This document shows, one piece after another, positions 53,979 to 62,134 of a stretch of DNA of 64,000 nucleotides. The notes beneath the pieces were generated by a model. That model saw only the letters and a program-made list of their open reading frames with translations. It was not told where the DNA came from and did no database searches. Numbering within the stretch: the stretch's first letter is position 1; every line of letters starts with the position of its first letter. A program made the position numbers and the translations under genes. Location of the stretch: the NCBI RefSeq assembly GCF_018596315.1, contig NZ_JAHEAG010000002.1:372001-436000 (forward strand), read 5' to 3'. This DNA is from Bradyrhizobium sp. SRL28 (lineage in GTDB: Bacteria; Pseudomonadota; Alphaproteobacteria; Rhizobiales; Xanthobacteraceae).

Positions 53979-54378
53979 TCAAACCCGCCGAATATTCCGC
54001 AGGCATATGCGGGATAAATAGGCAACCGCGAGCAAAATGCGAGCCCGAGTCAGAGCAGCCGAAGAGTCAATTGACGCCGATCGGGTCCCTCGTGCCTTTC
54101 GACTCACGCGCTCCTGCAGACCGCAGCGACGGCGCAATTCGCTAGCGACGGCCTCGAAAACATCTTCCAACCAGCGCCCGGTGCGTGAAGGCGACGGCGC
54201 GGATCTGATTACCATATTGGCCGGTCAACAGGTCTTGAATTACCTTTTCGAGGTCGGTGGTTTCGTAATCGGCTTCGCGCCAAGCGGCGGGAAGAACAGG
54301 AACCCGGCACACGCTGCCATCATACGACTGTGGCACAGCACTTGCTACGCTTGGGCTGCCGGGATTGCGCCCGACCAT
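53979..54378 (-). pseudogene. Hypothetical gene with frameshift
   Basis: 'VCRVPVLPAAWREADYETTD' and LEKVIQDLLTGQYGNQIRAVAF read in one frame; after the run GCGCTGGTTGG (near 54178) the matching continuation WLEDVFEAVASELRRRCGLQ is in the next frame. The pattern resembles a small rhizobial hypothetical protein seen elsewhere in the genus, by recollection only. The C-terminal end is uncertain, as the second frame runs on to 53979. Confidence 0.5.
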
Positions 54379-54587
54379 GGCAATACCAACGCCGCCAAGC
54401 GTCATACTCCGCTAAGGCGGCGTTGTATTTTATTGGTGTCCTAATCTGACGTAGGAGTGTCCGAAAACCTTACGGTCCTGTGGCAGTTAACCGCCGGACG
54501 GGTGCTACACCTCAGCCTAAGAAGGCCCATCTCTCCGTTCAAGCGTACGGCTCGGCGCGGCGGCTCCAGGCCTGAAGGGATTTGGAT

Positions 54588-54836
54588 CTACTTCAGCCTA
54601 TTGATTTCGAATGTGAAATTTACTTGAAGCACCGGACCGGTGTCGTCTCTGACCTCAATTGCCATCCGGTGGTTTCGATTACCTTCATAGCTGGGACCGC
54701 GGACCGCATCCCCAGCCATTTCCGCCAGAGATTGTGTGGCTTCCTGCTGTGCGGCTGCGACGTCTTGCAGTTCCAGCCCCTCGTCATCAACTGCTAGATC
54801 GTCCTCGTCGCGCAAGTCCAAATAGTAATGGGGCAT
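54588..54836 (-). CDS. DUF6894-like small protein, 82 residues
   Basis: Starts MPHYYLDLRDEDDLAVDDEG (GGAAGAG upstream; a frame from 54902 is longer). The pattern YY(L/F)(D/H)xR(D/N)(G/E)xxxxDxEGxEL.D...A...A is the DUF6894 family, found in many copies in rhizobial genomes. Function unknown. Confidence 0.75.
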   Translation of the reverse strand: MPHYYLDLRDEDDLAVDDEGLELQDVAAAQQEATQSLAEMAGDAVRGPSYEGNRNHRMAIEVRDDTGPVLQVNFTFEINRLK

Positions 54837-54956
54837 CGGCACTCTTCCAGGCGGCTCTACTCCACAGAAGAACCAGATCGTTGGTTTGTTCCAAGCTGGC
54901 AAAAGGAAAACGCGGCCTCAAGCGAACAGCTCGGCGCGATACTGCGCGCGGCGAAG

Positions 54957-55394
54957 CTATTTGCTCAGATGCGCAAGCATGGCCTCACAGGCATTCTCGG
55001 CCTCAGCAAACGTCTTGAAGGGTGATCCGCTTACCTTAACGGCGGACCTGTTGAAATTGATGGGGCGCCAAGAGGCTACAAAGCCAGGCTTCCCGTGGAG
55101 TCCTGGACCACTGCGACTCTCATTGCTGATTACAAATGAGTAGCCGAGTTCGATCGCGCTCCAAATCTCTAGCTCCTCCGTCGCGGGAGCAACGCGGCTG
55201 AAGTGCATGGACGCCTTCCACGATCCAGCAAGCCAAAGCGGCCCCAGGTTTTCAGGCTGGGGCCGCCAACCTGGAGGCAGGTTTTCTTCCAGCCAGGGGC
55301 TTTGGGGGCATGGGCCGGAAGCAAGGATTCGACGTCTGGGCGTGCCCGGAGTTCCAATGATCGCAACATTATCCCCCGATAGCGTAGTAGGCAT
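54957..55394 (-). CDS. Hypothetical protein, up to 145 residues
   Basis: The C-terminal 83 residues from MHFSRVAPATEELEIWSAIE (possible start 55208) through 'YSFVISNESRSGPGLHGKPG' to FKTFAEAENACEAMLAHLSK look genuine: a compact alpha/beta segment with a terminal helix. The N-terminal part is Pro-rich and may be untranslated. Family not recognised. Confidence 0.5.
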   Translation of the reverse strand: MPTTLSGDNVAIIGTPGTPRRRILASGPCPQSPWLEENLPPGWRPQPENLGPLWLAGSWKASMHFSRVAPATEELEIWSAIELGYSFVISNESRSGPGLHGKPGFVASWRPINFNRSAVKVSGSPFKTFAEAENACEAMLAHLSK

Positions 55395-55475
55395 CGGCTA
55401 AAGCGCAGCATTGGTTGGTGTCAGGAAGGACCACGTCCCCTGATTGTTCGAGATTCTTGAGAACTGCGCAAAGAT

Positions 55476-55504
55476 GCCCGCTTGCCCTCCAGGCGGGCTT
55501 TTTT
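55476..55504 (+). terminator. Intrinsic terminator on the plus strand with no annotated gene before it
   Basis: GCCCGC-TTG-CCCTC-CAG-GCGGGC followed by six T residues. The nearest upstream plus-strand gene ends more than 1.6 kb away, and the intervening genes face the other way, so it may end a small RNA starting around 55395-55430. Confidence 0.7.
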
Positions 55505-55653
55505 GTGAGTTGAGTTATTGCCAAAGCGTATTGAGATGCCGGGGTTCATTAAGCCGCGGCTTGCAACGTTGAAGTCGAAGACAGCGTAAGGAGATCCTGC
55601 AGCTTCAACGCGCCGGGATTGGGACAGCATCGGCTGAGCTTTTGCTCGGTAGA

Positions 55654-55956
55654 ATGCTCGTGAAGATCGAAGGCCTTTGTGACGAGCGGGACCGGCTCAA
55701 GAGGGAAGAGGGCGGGCACACGAAGGGGCGCGTGCTTGGCGGGCCGGAGTTGGTGATGCGCGAACAATTGAAATGGTACGACAAGGCGGATAGCTCGCCG
55801 TGGCTCGATGCGCTCGCTGAACTGCGCCAGCGGGCGACACGTGAAGGCCATTGCTTCCAGCACGTCCAAGCCATCACGGTCGCGATCGACCAGTACGCAG
55901 AGAAGGCGCTGGGCAACCGCGACTACTTTCTCAACAAGCCCTATGGCGTCGGTTAG
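55654..55956 (+). CDS. Hypothetical protein, 100 residues
   Basis: From ATG 55654 (TTG 55642 also possible). Strong GC third-position bias supports this strand over the 213-codon antisense frame. It ends QAITVAIDQYAEKALGNRDY FLNKPYGVG, a conserved-looking tail in rhizobial hypothetical proteins. Soluble, charged, helical. DUF2934 copy 3 follows 132 bases later. Confidence 0.6.
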   Translation: MLVKIEGLCDERDRLKREEGGHTKGRVLGGPELVMREQLKWYDKADSSPWLDALAELRQRATREGHCFQHVQAITVAIDQYAEKALGNRDYFLNKPYGVG

Positions 55957-56088
55957 TGCGCCGTCGAAGGCGGCCTTGTCCCGGCGGGCCTTACAACGAT
56001 CCGAGCACCTGGGCAGGTAAGATTTCGTTAACCTTACGGGAGCAAGACTTTGCCTGCCGGGGCTGGGCGCATCATGAAAGGAACTCCC

Positions 56089-56334
56089 ATGCCAAATCTG
56101 GAAGACGCAATTCGCGAACGCGCCTACCACCTCTGGATCGCCGATGGTCAACCCGAGGGCCAAGCAGACATGTATTGGCTCAATGCTCAACGCGAAATTC
56201 TCACGACGTCGGTTGAAGGCTCAGGCAGCAACGCTGCCGCCGCAGCGCCCATCGACATGGGATTGGTTGCGACGAAATCCGCTAAAAAGGCAAAAATCGC
56301 CCGATCGGGAAAAAGCAAAACCCGCGCCGCATAG
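56089..56334 (+). CDS. DUF2934 domain protein with basic tail, 81 residues
   Basis: MPNLEDAIRERAYHLWIADG QPEGQADMYWLNAQREILTT is the DUF2934 domain, followed by a Lys/Ala-rich extension (TKSAKKAKIARSGKSKTRAA) absent from the other two copies. AAAGGAAC is before the ATG at 56089, so the upstream ATG at 56074 is not used. Confidence 0.82.
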   Translation: MPNLEDAIRERAYHLWIADGQPEGQADMYWLNAQREILTTSVEGSGSNAAAAAPIDMGLVATKSAKKAKIARSGKSKTRAA

Positions 56335-56419
56335 TTTCATGCGAGCATCGTCACCGGGACCGTCGTGCGCCGAGCCGCCAACTGAGGCGGCCTTACACCG
56401 TCTTTGGAGTGTTCTGGCT

Positions 56420-56565
56420 TGCTCAATTTCGTCCGCAAGCTGATCCAAGTGGCGGTGCAATCGGTCGAGGAAGTCTTGCTTGGCGTTGTCCGCAGCGAGG
56501 TCCCGGGGCGACGGCGGCTGCGTCCTTCCGCAGACGTTCGAGTGCCGCAAGATGTTCCTGCATGT
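56420..56565 (-). pseudogene. Remnant of a small helical protein
   Basis: MQEHLAALERLRKDAAAVAP (start near 56564) and RDLAADNAKQDFLDRLHRHL DQLADEIEQA are both minus-strand and contiguous in sense but in different frames, joined at about 56506. The product would be a roughly 50-residue coiled-coil fragment. Family unknown. Confidence 0.4.
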
Positions 56566-56682
56566 TGGACGGCGTGCCTTACTTATTCTGATCGGCCAGC
56601 AAGCTTCCCAACGCCTTTGGAGGCTGCAGCCCCGGTGACGATAGCCATTCGCTGACGTCGCTGCGTTCTACTTTTCGTGCGT

Positions 56683-57540
56683 CTACAGGAAGGGCTTGCC
56701 GCCGGTAACGGCGATGGTCGCGCCGGATACGTAGCTCGATAGCGGATCGGCCAGCATGACGTACGCCGTGGCCAGCTCGACGGGCTGGCCGGGGCGCTTC
56801 ATCGGGACCTGTTTGCCGAAATTCTTTACAGAGTCATCTGGCAAGGTCGAGGGAATGAGCGGTGTCCAGATCGGTCCCGGGGCGACCGCGTTGGCGCGAA
56901 TGCCCTTTTCGGCCAGCATCTGCGCCAGACCCGCCGTGAAATTATGAATCGCGCCCTTGGTCGTTGCATAGGCCAGCAGCGTCGGGTTGGGCACATCCGA
57001 GTTGATCGAGGCCGTGTTGATAATGCAGCTACCCGGCTTCATGTGTCCGACCGCAGCCTTGGTAAGATAGAACATCGCGTGGATGTTCACCTTGAACGTC
57101 AGTTCCCATTCCTCGTCGCTGATCTCGTCGATTGATTTGAAGCTGGCCTGATGGGCGGCGTTGTTGACGAGGATATCGATCCCGCCCAATTCCGATACGG
57201 CCTTGGCAATGACCGCGCGGCATTGGCCCGGCTCCTGGATGTCGCCGGGCAGCAGAACGGCCTTTCTGCCGGCTTCTTTCACCAGCCGCTCGGTCTCCCG
57301 GGCGTCGTCGTGCTCGTCAAGATAGGAGATCAGAACGTCAGCGCCCTCCCTCGCATAGGCGATGGCAACCGCGCGGCCGATCCCGCTATCGCCACCGGTG
57401 ATGATGGCCTTCTTGCCGTTGAGGCGACCGCTGCCCTTGTAGGATGTTTCGCCGTGATCGGGCGCCGGGTTCATCGCGGCAGTCTTGCCGGGCATAGGCT
57501 GGTGCTGGCTCGGGAAGGGGGGACGGGGATAATGCAGCAT
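56683..57540 (-). CDS. SDR-family oxidoreductase, general-stress (gsp39/YghA) type
   Basis: 285 residues from ATG 57540, with GGAGAA seven bases upstream. A roughly 40-residue Pro-rich lead (YPRPPFPSQHQPMPGK) precedes the Rossmann motif TGGDSGIG (48-55), NNAAHQ, the Ser region INTASIN and the YATTK catalytic pair. The long N-terminal extension and AHQ motif are typical of YghA/gsp39 reductases induced by general stress. Confidence 0.92.
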   Translation of the reverse strand: MLHYPRPPFPSQHQPMPGKTAAMNPAPDHGETSYKGSGRLNGKKAIITGGDSGIGRAVAIAYAREGADVLISYLDEHDDARETERLVKEAGRKAVLLPGDIQEPGQCRAVIAKAVSELGGIDILVNNAAHQASFKSIDEISDEEWELTFKVNIHAMFYLTKAAVGHMKPGSCIINTASINSDVPNPTLLAYATTKGAIHNFTAGLAQMLAEKGIRANAVAPGPIWTPLIPSTLPDDSVKNFGKQVPMKRPGQPVELATAYVMLADPLSSYVSGATIAVTGGKPFL

Positions 57541-57612
57541 GGCGGTTCTCCAGGAGAGCACGGAGTGCGTCGAAGTCGCTGATGGTGTGTGCCGTAATCT
57601 GATTAAGGCGGT

Positions 57613-59211
57613 TCACGTTTCCGAATGGAGTGAAGTCTGCCGCCCGCCGTCTTGATCCGCGCCGGCGTATTCCCCGGGGCGCGTCTCGATATCCGCCTCG
57701 GCGAGAGGGCCGATGGCGGGGGCATTGAGCGGTGTTCCGTCGACTGCGAAGTGAGATCCGTGACAGGGGCAATCCCAGCACGTCTCAAAGGAATTCCAGT
57801 GCAGGTGGCAGCCCACATGCGTGCAAGCGGCAGAGCGTGCATATAGCTTGCCGGAAGGATCGCGGTAGGCTGCGATCTTGCTGATGCCCTGCCGGATGAT
57901 GGCGCCGTGCCCGGCTTTCAGGTCGCTGACATCACTTAACTCGCCCGGCGCGAGATACTCGGCGAAGTTCTTCACCGCGGTCATATTCTCTTTCAGGAAG
58001 TTGCTGATACCGCCGGGCGTCTTGCGCGAGGGCTCATACACTTCGGCCCATTTGGCGTCTCGCCCCAGGATCAGCGCCGAATTGATCATGGCGCCCGCCA
58101 CGCCGTGGGTCATGCCCTGGCCGGAATCGCCGGTATGCACGTAGATATTATTGCTTCCCGGATTCCTGCCGATGAAGCCGGCGTAATCGATGGTATCGAG
58201 CACCTGTCCCGACCACCGATGGGTGACGTCTTTCGCCGCTGGAATGAGATTGCGCGTCCAGGCTTCGAGGGCCTGAAAGCGCACCTCGGCATCATCGGCT
58301 TCGCCGCTCTTGTGGTCGCCGCCGCCGACGATGAGAAAGTCGGTTCGGCCATCGCCCGGCTGTAGCCGTACATAATGGTATGGGTCGAGCGTGTCCCAGT
58401 ACAGGGCGTCCGGGATAGCTCCTTTCGGAATCGAAAAGGCCATCGCGTAGGTCCGATAGGGAGCCATCTTGGTGTGCAAGGCAAATCGATCGACGATCGG
58501 CGCGTTGGTGGCGACGACGGCGGCCCGGGCAATTATCGTTCCGCCACCGGCCGTGACAACGACCTTGCCGTCGTCGCGCTCTTCAAAGCGTTCGACGACC
58601 GTGTCGCAGTGGAAGCTGCCGCCCTTTGCCTCGATGGCAGCGACGAGACCCTTGAGATATTTGAGAGGATGAAACGTGGCCTGGCGCGGATAGCGCAGCA
58701 CGTGCTGCTGCTCGCAGTGGGCGAGGGGGACGCCGACCAGCCGATGGACGGGTGCGCCGACCTTGCGGACCGCATCCAGTTCGTCCTCGATGATTTTCGA
58801 GTCGGTGTTGAGCGCTTGAAACAGGTACCCGTCGAGGCGGCGAAAATCGCAGTCGATGGCTTCTAGCTTCTGGATTTCCTCGATCCGATCCACCGCTGCC
58901 GCCTGGCTCTGGTAGAACCGGCGGGATATCTCCTCGCCGCGCAGGCCTATCATCGCCGACGTGAGGTCATCGCAGAGCGGTGCCAAATGCGCGCTGGTGC
59001 GCGCCGTGATGCCGCCCGCGATCTTCCCGCGATCAAGCACGATGACATGCGAGCCTTCGATGGCAAGTTCATACGCCGTGGAAATCCCGGCAATACCCGC
59101 GCCGACAATGACGACATCGCATTCCCGGTCGCCCTGATACGGTGTGGCGCGCGGGGCTACCGCAATGTCCATCCAAAGTGACGTGCTGCGCCGATCGACG
59201 AAACGATCCAT
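57613..59211 (-). CDS. FAD-dependent oxidoreductase fused to a C-terminal Rieske domain
   Basis: 532 residues. The DAO-type N-terminal domain has VVIVGAGIAG (about 33-42) and IVLDRGKIAGG. The C-terminal Rieske domain begins about residue 420, with CTHVGC (C463, H465, C468) and CPCHGS (C481, C483, H484). The paired extra cysteines give the bc1-type disulfide-stabilised box. Electrons probably pass from flavin to the [2Fe-2S] cluster; the substrate is unknown. A decayed relative is at 35360-35809. A consensus EcfG promoter reads into it (59272-59248). Confidence 0.92.
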   Translation of the reverse strand: MDRFVDRRSTSLWMDIAVAPRATPYQGDRECDVVIVGAGIAGISTAYELAIEGSHVIVLDRGKIAGGITARTSAHLAPLCDDLTSAMIGLRGEEISRRFYQSQAAAVDRIEEIQKLEAIDCDFRRLDGYLFQALNTDSKIIEDELDAVRKVGAPVHRLVGVPLAHCEQQHVLRYPRQATFHPLKYLKGLVAAIEAKGGSFHCDTVVERFEERDDGKVVVTAGGGTIIARAAVVATNAPIVDRFALHTKMAPYRTYAMAFSIPKGAIPDALYWDTLDPYHYVRLQPGDGRTDFLIVGGGDHKSGEADDAEVRFQALEAWTRNLIPAAKDVTHRWSGQVLDTIDYAGFIGRNPGSNNIYVHTGDSGQGMTHGVAGAMINSALILGRDAKWAEVYEPSRKTPGGISNFLKENMTAVKNFAEYLAPGELSDVSDLKAGHGAIIRQGISKIAAYRDPSGKLYARSAACTHVGCHLHWNSFETCWDCPCHGSHFAVDGTPLNAPAIGPLAEADIETRPGEYAGADQDGGRQTSLHSET

Positions 59212-59247
59212 CGGAATCCATCCGGTCGAGAACGAGGTTGAGAGTCA

Positions 59248-59272
59248 AACGGCCGATCGGGTGACTGGTTCC
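59248..59272 (-). promoter_or_regulatory. EcfG-type general-stress promoter (GGAAC-N16-CGTT)
   Basis: On the minus strand GGAAC (59272-59268), 16 bases, CGTT (59251-59248): both elements match the alphaproteobacterial EcfG consensus exactly. The -10 element is 36 bases before the FAD-Rieske start. Confidence 0.75.
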
Positions 59273-59372
59273 TAAGCGATCTCTGGACTTGGCGAGCCCG
59301 ACCCCGCCCGGCGTCTGGTACTGCGACCTAAGCACTGGCGACCAAGGCTCGTGAGGGAGCGCGGGCTGCTTA

Positions 59373-59398
59373 GGAACAATTAGCGCACGCGAGACGTT
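59373..59398 (+). promoter_or_regulatory. EcfG-type general-stress promoter (GGAAC-N17-CGTT)
   Basis: GGAAC (59373-59377), 17 bases, CGTT (59395-59398), exact matches to the EcfG consensus, ending 27 bases before the DUF892 start. It faces away from the minus-strand promoter 100 bases to the left. Confidence 0.78.
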
Positions 59399-59425
59399 CA
59401 ACGGCATTCAATTCAGGAGGATGCC

Positions 59426-59941
59426 ATGGGTTTATTTACAAAAGAGATCAAGACAATGGACGACCTCTTCCTGCACGGCCTGCAGGATATTTATTATGCC
59501 GAACAGCAGATCACGAAGGCCTTGCCGAAGCTGATCGAGAAGGCCACCAATCGCGATCTCATCGCGGGCCTCAAGGCGCATCTGGAGGAGACCAACAAGC
59601 AGATCGAGCGGCTGGACAAGGTGTTCTCGAAGCTCGGGAAGCAGCCGAGCGGCACCCAATGCCCGGCCATCGATGGTCTGATCAAGGAAACCGACGAGGT
59701 GGCCGGCGAAGTGGACGACAAGGCGGTGCTCGATGCGGCAATCGTCGCCGGCGCGCAAGCCGTCGAGCATTACGAGATCTGCCGGTACGGTACGCTGATC
59801 GCATGGGCCGAGAAGCTCGGTCACGACGAAGTGGTCCGCTTCCTGACGACCAACCTAAACGAGGAAAAGGCGGCCAACACGAAGCTAAATACGGTCGCGC
59901 TTCGAAGGGGTGTCAACACCAAGGCGTCAAATGCGGCCTGA
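59426..59941 (+). CDS. DUF892 ferritin-like stress protein (YciE type)
   Basis: 171 residues. GGAGGATGCC is an excellent ribosome site. Helical ferritin-like fold with DIYYAEQQITKALPKLIEKA, AAIVAGAQAVEHYEICRYGT and NEEKAANTKLNTVA, the metal-site pattern of the family. It shares the pattern of its paralogue at 45395 but is encoded on the other strand. EcfG control is predicted from the exact promoter upstream. Confidence 0.93.
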   Translation: MGLFTKEIKTMDDLFLHGLQDIYYAEQQITKALPKLIEKATNRDLIAGLKAHLEETNKQIERLDKVFSKLGKQPSGTQCPAIDGLIKETDEVAGEVDDKAVLDAAIVAGAQAVEHYEICRYGTLIAWAEKLGHDEVVRFLTTNLNEEKAANTKLNTVALRRGVNTKASNAA

Positions 59942-59950
59942 TGCAGCAGT

Positions 59951-59982
59951 CCGTAGGGTGGGGTAGGCAAAGCGAAGCGTGC
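59951..59982. repeat. GTAGGGTGGG...GCAAAGCGAAGCGTGCC element
   Basis: Resembles the widespread proteobacterial intergenic element usually written GTAGGGTGGGCAAAG...GTGCCCACC, here somewhat diverged. Identification is from memory of that motif; only one copy is visible in the window. Confidence 0.4.
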
Positions 59983-60570
59983 CACCTGCACGGCAGTTGT
60001 TGCGGATAGATGTGGGCACGGCAACCAGGTCTCTTTAGGAGAGACCCCTGAATGACAACTCGCGGTCAAGGCCCTATCACTGCTTTTGGTAACGATGGTG
60101 TTTACGGCGGTTAGGGGTAGGCGATTATGCTGCGCTTGACGCGCGACTAGCTCATCAAGCAACACCTTCGCCAACATATGCATCCCTGGGGCTTCTCTGG
60201 CCTTTCTGAGCGGGCACAATGCAGAATCCCTCGCTCAGCGTGATCCTCTATTGCGTGGTGACACGGACCAATAGCTTCGATGTGGTCATCGCAGCGGCAA
60301 TTCCGGCGCTGATCACCGTCACCGCCAATCTGTCGTCATCGCCGTGAAGACGCGCCTTGATCCCACGATCACGGCCGTGTCGTGGCTACATAGGCGACCC
60401 AGAACCTTGATCGCCCGGCGTGACGCCGTTGTTTGGCCTCAGCTTCTCGATGCAAGTTCTTGACACCTGCGTCGGTGAGGCGTGTCCCGGATTTTCACCC
60501 ATCGTCGACTTCTCGAGCTTAGACCTGCGCTACCAATCATATGACCTCGTTCGATGACGCTTCTCCAAGC

Positions 60571-60690
60571 TAGCTCAAACCTGCCCATGATGGATTGGAA
60601 CGAGAGTTCAAGAATTTCAGTCGGTTAGAGGGCCGCGTGTGCACGATGTGTGCACCGGGAGATCAAAGAAAATCCAGGGACAACGTACGT
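60571..60690 (+). repeat. Dispersed repeat, copy C
   Basis: The most complete copy: head TAGCTCAAAC (as in copy A), core ATGATGGATTGGAACGAGAG, GGTTAGAGGGCCGCG, the pair GTGTGCAC-GAT-GTGTGCAC, and tail GAGATCAAAGAAAATCCAGG GACAAC (as in copy B). Same strand as copies A and B, 29-30 kb away. Confidence 0.75.
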
Positions 60691-60849
60691 AGGCCATTTC
60701 GGTGTTTCACCTGGCGCGATCTCGATGGATTCGATTATTGCAAACTGCCGTGATGCGTCACCCATTGTGCAAATCTAGAGAGTTATTGCTTGCCGGGGCG
60801 AGAACCTTTCGCGCAAGCGCCAGCCCTGTCGAGCTACGGTTCCCGGCAC

Positions 60850-62088
60850 CTAATACGCCAGAGTATGGACGACGTGTTCCAGCTCGCTAACGAGACGGGT
60901 CTCGTTGACCTCGGCGGTAATAATGTATCCCAATCGGCGGGCCGCGGCGCGGAATTGCGGCTCCTCGATCAGACGGCTGATCGCCGCGCCGATTTCCGTT
61001 TCGGCGGCGGTTGGCGCCAAAATCAACCCTACGCCGCAGGCTTCCACTCGCGCGGCGATGTCGCCCTGATCGCGTCCCATCGGCATCACCAAAAGCGGAA
61101 GGCCGTGCAGGAGTGCACGGCTCACCGTGCCGTGGCCCCCATGGGTAACGACTAGCGAGACCTCCTTCATGACCGCATCATGGGGAGCGCTGGGTAGCCA
61201 GGTTACGTTCGCGGGCGCGTGCAGGCTGTGGTCTCTCAGAGCGGGTCCGAGCGTTGCAACCGCATCCATCTTGATACGTCCGATTGCGTTGGCAGTACGT
61301 TGCAGAACATCGGCTTGGTCTTGATTTGTTGTGCTGAAAGAAACCAGCGCGCGAGGACGATCGGGCCCGTGGGACCAGGAAAAAATCCACGGCTCGGACC
61401 AATCTGAGGCATCCAACAAGGGTCCAATATACCGAACGTTGCTGGGAAGGAAGTCGGCGGGAAAATCAAATGCTTTGCTCATTGCTATTAAGAGCCGTGC
61501 GGGTCGATCGAACAGCTCCAGCACATGGTTACAAGGGGCAATCTGCAGGCGCGCACGCGCCTCGTTCAGCATCGGCAGCCATTTATTCATGAGAGCGACG
61601 AACCGGCTATTTGCAGCCTCGACCCGGACACGCTCTGCAGGCGTACGAGGCATCCCCAAACCGCTGCCGATCGGCGGTATGCCCGGCAATGGTCGCAAGC
61701 TGATCGTGGGGGAAAACAGTGCACAAGGAATGGACGCGGCTTCCGCAGCCAATACGGAGCCGAAGAGAGCGGTATCGCTCAACAGAGCGTCAGTTGGGGC
61801 GCGCTTGATTTCATCCAGCGTGTCTGCGCCCCGCGCGGCGGCCGGACCAAAAAGGAGGTTATTATATGCGTTCTCAAGAGGGGCGCTGCTTTGGGCAATG
61901 GGCGAGAAACGCTGCTCACGCTGCCAGGTGGCAAAGCCGAAGCCCGACGCCTCCACCGGCTCACGCGCGTCGGCACGCGCGATAAAGCGAACACCATGCC
62001 CCCTAGCGCGCAATTGCCGCGCTGCCGTCAGAGTCGGACCGAGATGGCCAGGGCCTCCCCAAGATGCCACCAGAAAGTTGTAGGACAT
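60850..62088 (-). CDS. GT1-family glycosyltransferase (MGT/UGT-like)
   Basis: 412 residues with a GT-B fold. The N-terminal acceptor domain starts YNFLVASWGGPGHLGPTLTA; the C-terminal donor motif reads THGGHGTVSRALLHGLPLLV then MPMGRDQ, the shortened PSPG box seen in bacterial macrolide/sterol glycosyltransferases. It would transfer a sugar from an NDP-sugar to a small lipophilic acceptor, unknown here. Last gene of the minus-strand SDR/NMO/GT unit (46-base gap). Confidence 0.9.
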   Translation of the reverse strand: MSYNFLVASWGGPGHLGPTLTAARQLRARGHGVRFIARADAREPVEASGFGFATWQREQRFSPIAQSSAPLENAYNNLLFGPAAARGADTLDEIKRAPTDALLSDTALFGSVLAAEAASIPCALFSPTISLRPLPGIPPIGSGLGMPRTPAERVRVEAANSRFVALMNKWLPMLNEARARLQIAPCNHVLELFDRPARLLIAMSKAFDFPADFLPSNVRYIGPLLDASDWSEPWIFSWSHGPDRPRALVSFSTTNQDQADVLQRTANAIGRIKMDAVATLGPALRDHSLHAPANVTWLPSAPHDAVMKEVSLVVTHGGHGTVSRALLHGLPLLVMPMGRDQGDIAARVEACGVGLILAPTAAETEIGAAISRLIEEPQFRAAARRLGYIITAEVNETRLVSELEHVVHTLAY

Positions 62089-62134
62089 GGTTTCGCTCTA
62101 CGTGGTGGATCGGCGATTCATGAGCTTTCGACGC

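Larger units (their letters stand above)
59942..60849. other. Gene-poor stretch with repeats
   Basis: About 900 bases without a supported gene. It holds a GTAGGGTGGG/GCAAAGCGAAGCGTGCC element (59951-59982), the hairpin GGTCTCT-TTAGG-AGAGACC (60028-60046) and dispersed repeat copy C (60571-60690). A 42-codon frame beginning MQNPSLSVILYCVVTRTNSF (near 60221) may be a fragment of a membrane-protein gene. Confidence 0.45.

Noticed and set aside
55549..56190. 213-codon minus-strand frame
   Set aside because: Overlaps the better supported 100-residue plus-strand gene with strong third-position bias; no family features.
60571..60690. Possible tRNA gene (D-arm-like GGTTAGAG)
   Set aside because: No acceptor stem, anticodon arm or TTCRANY T-loop can be found in any of the three copies.
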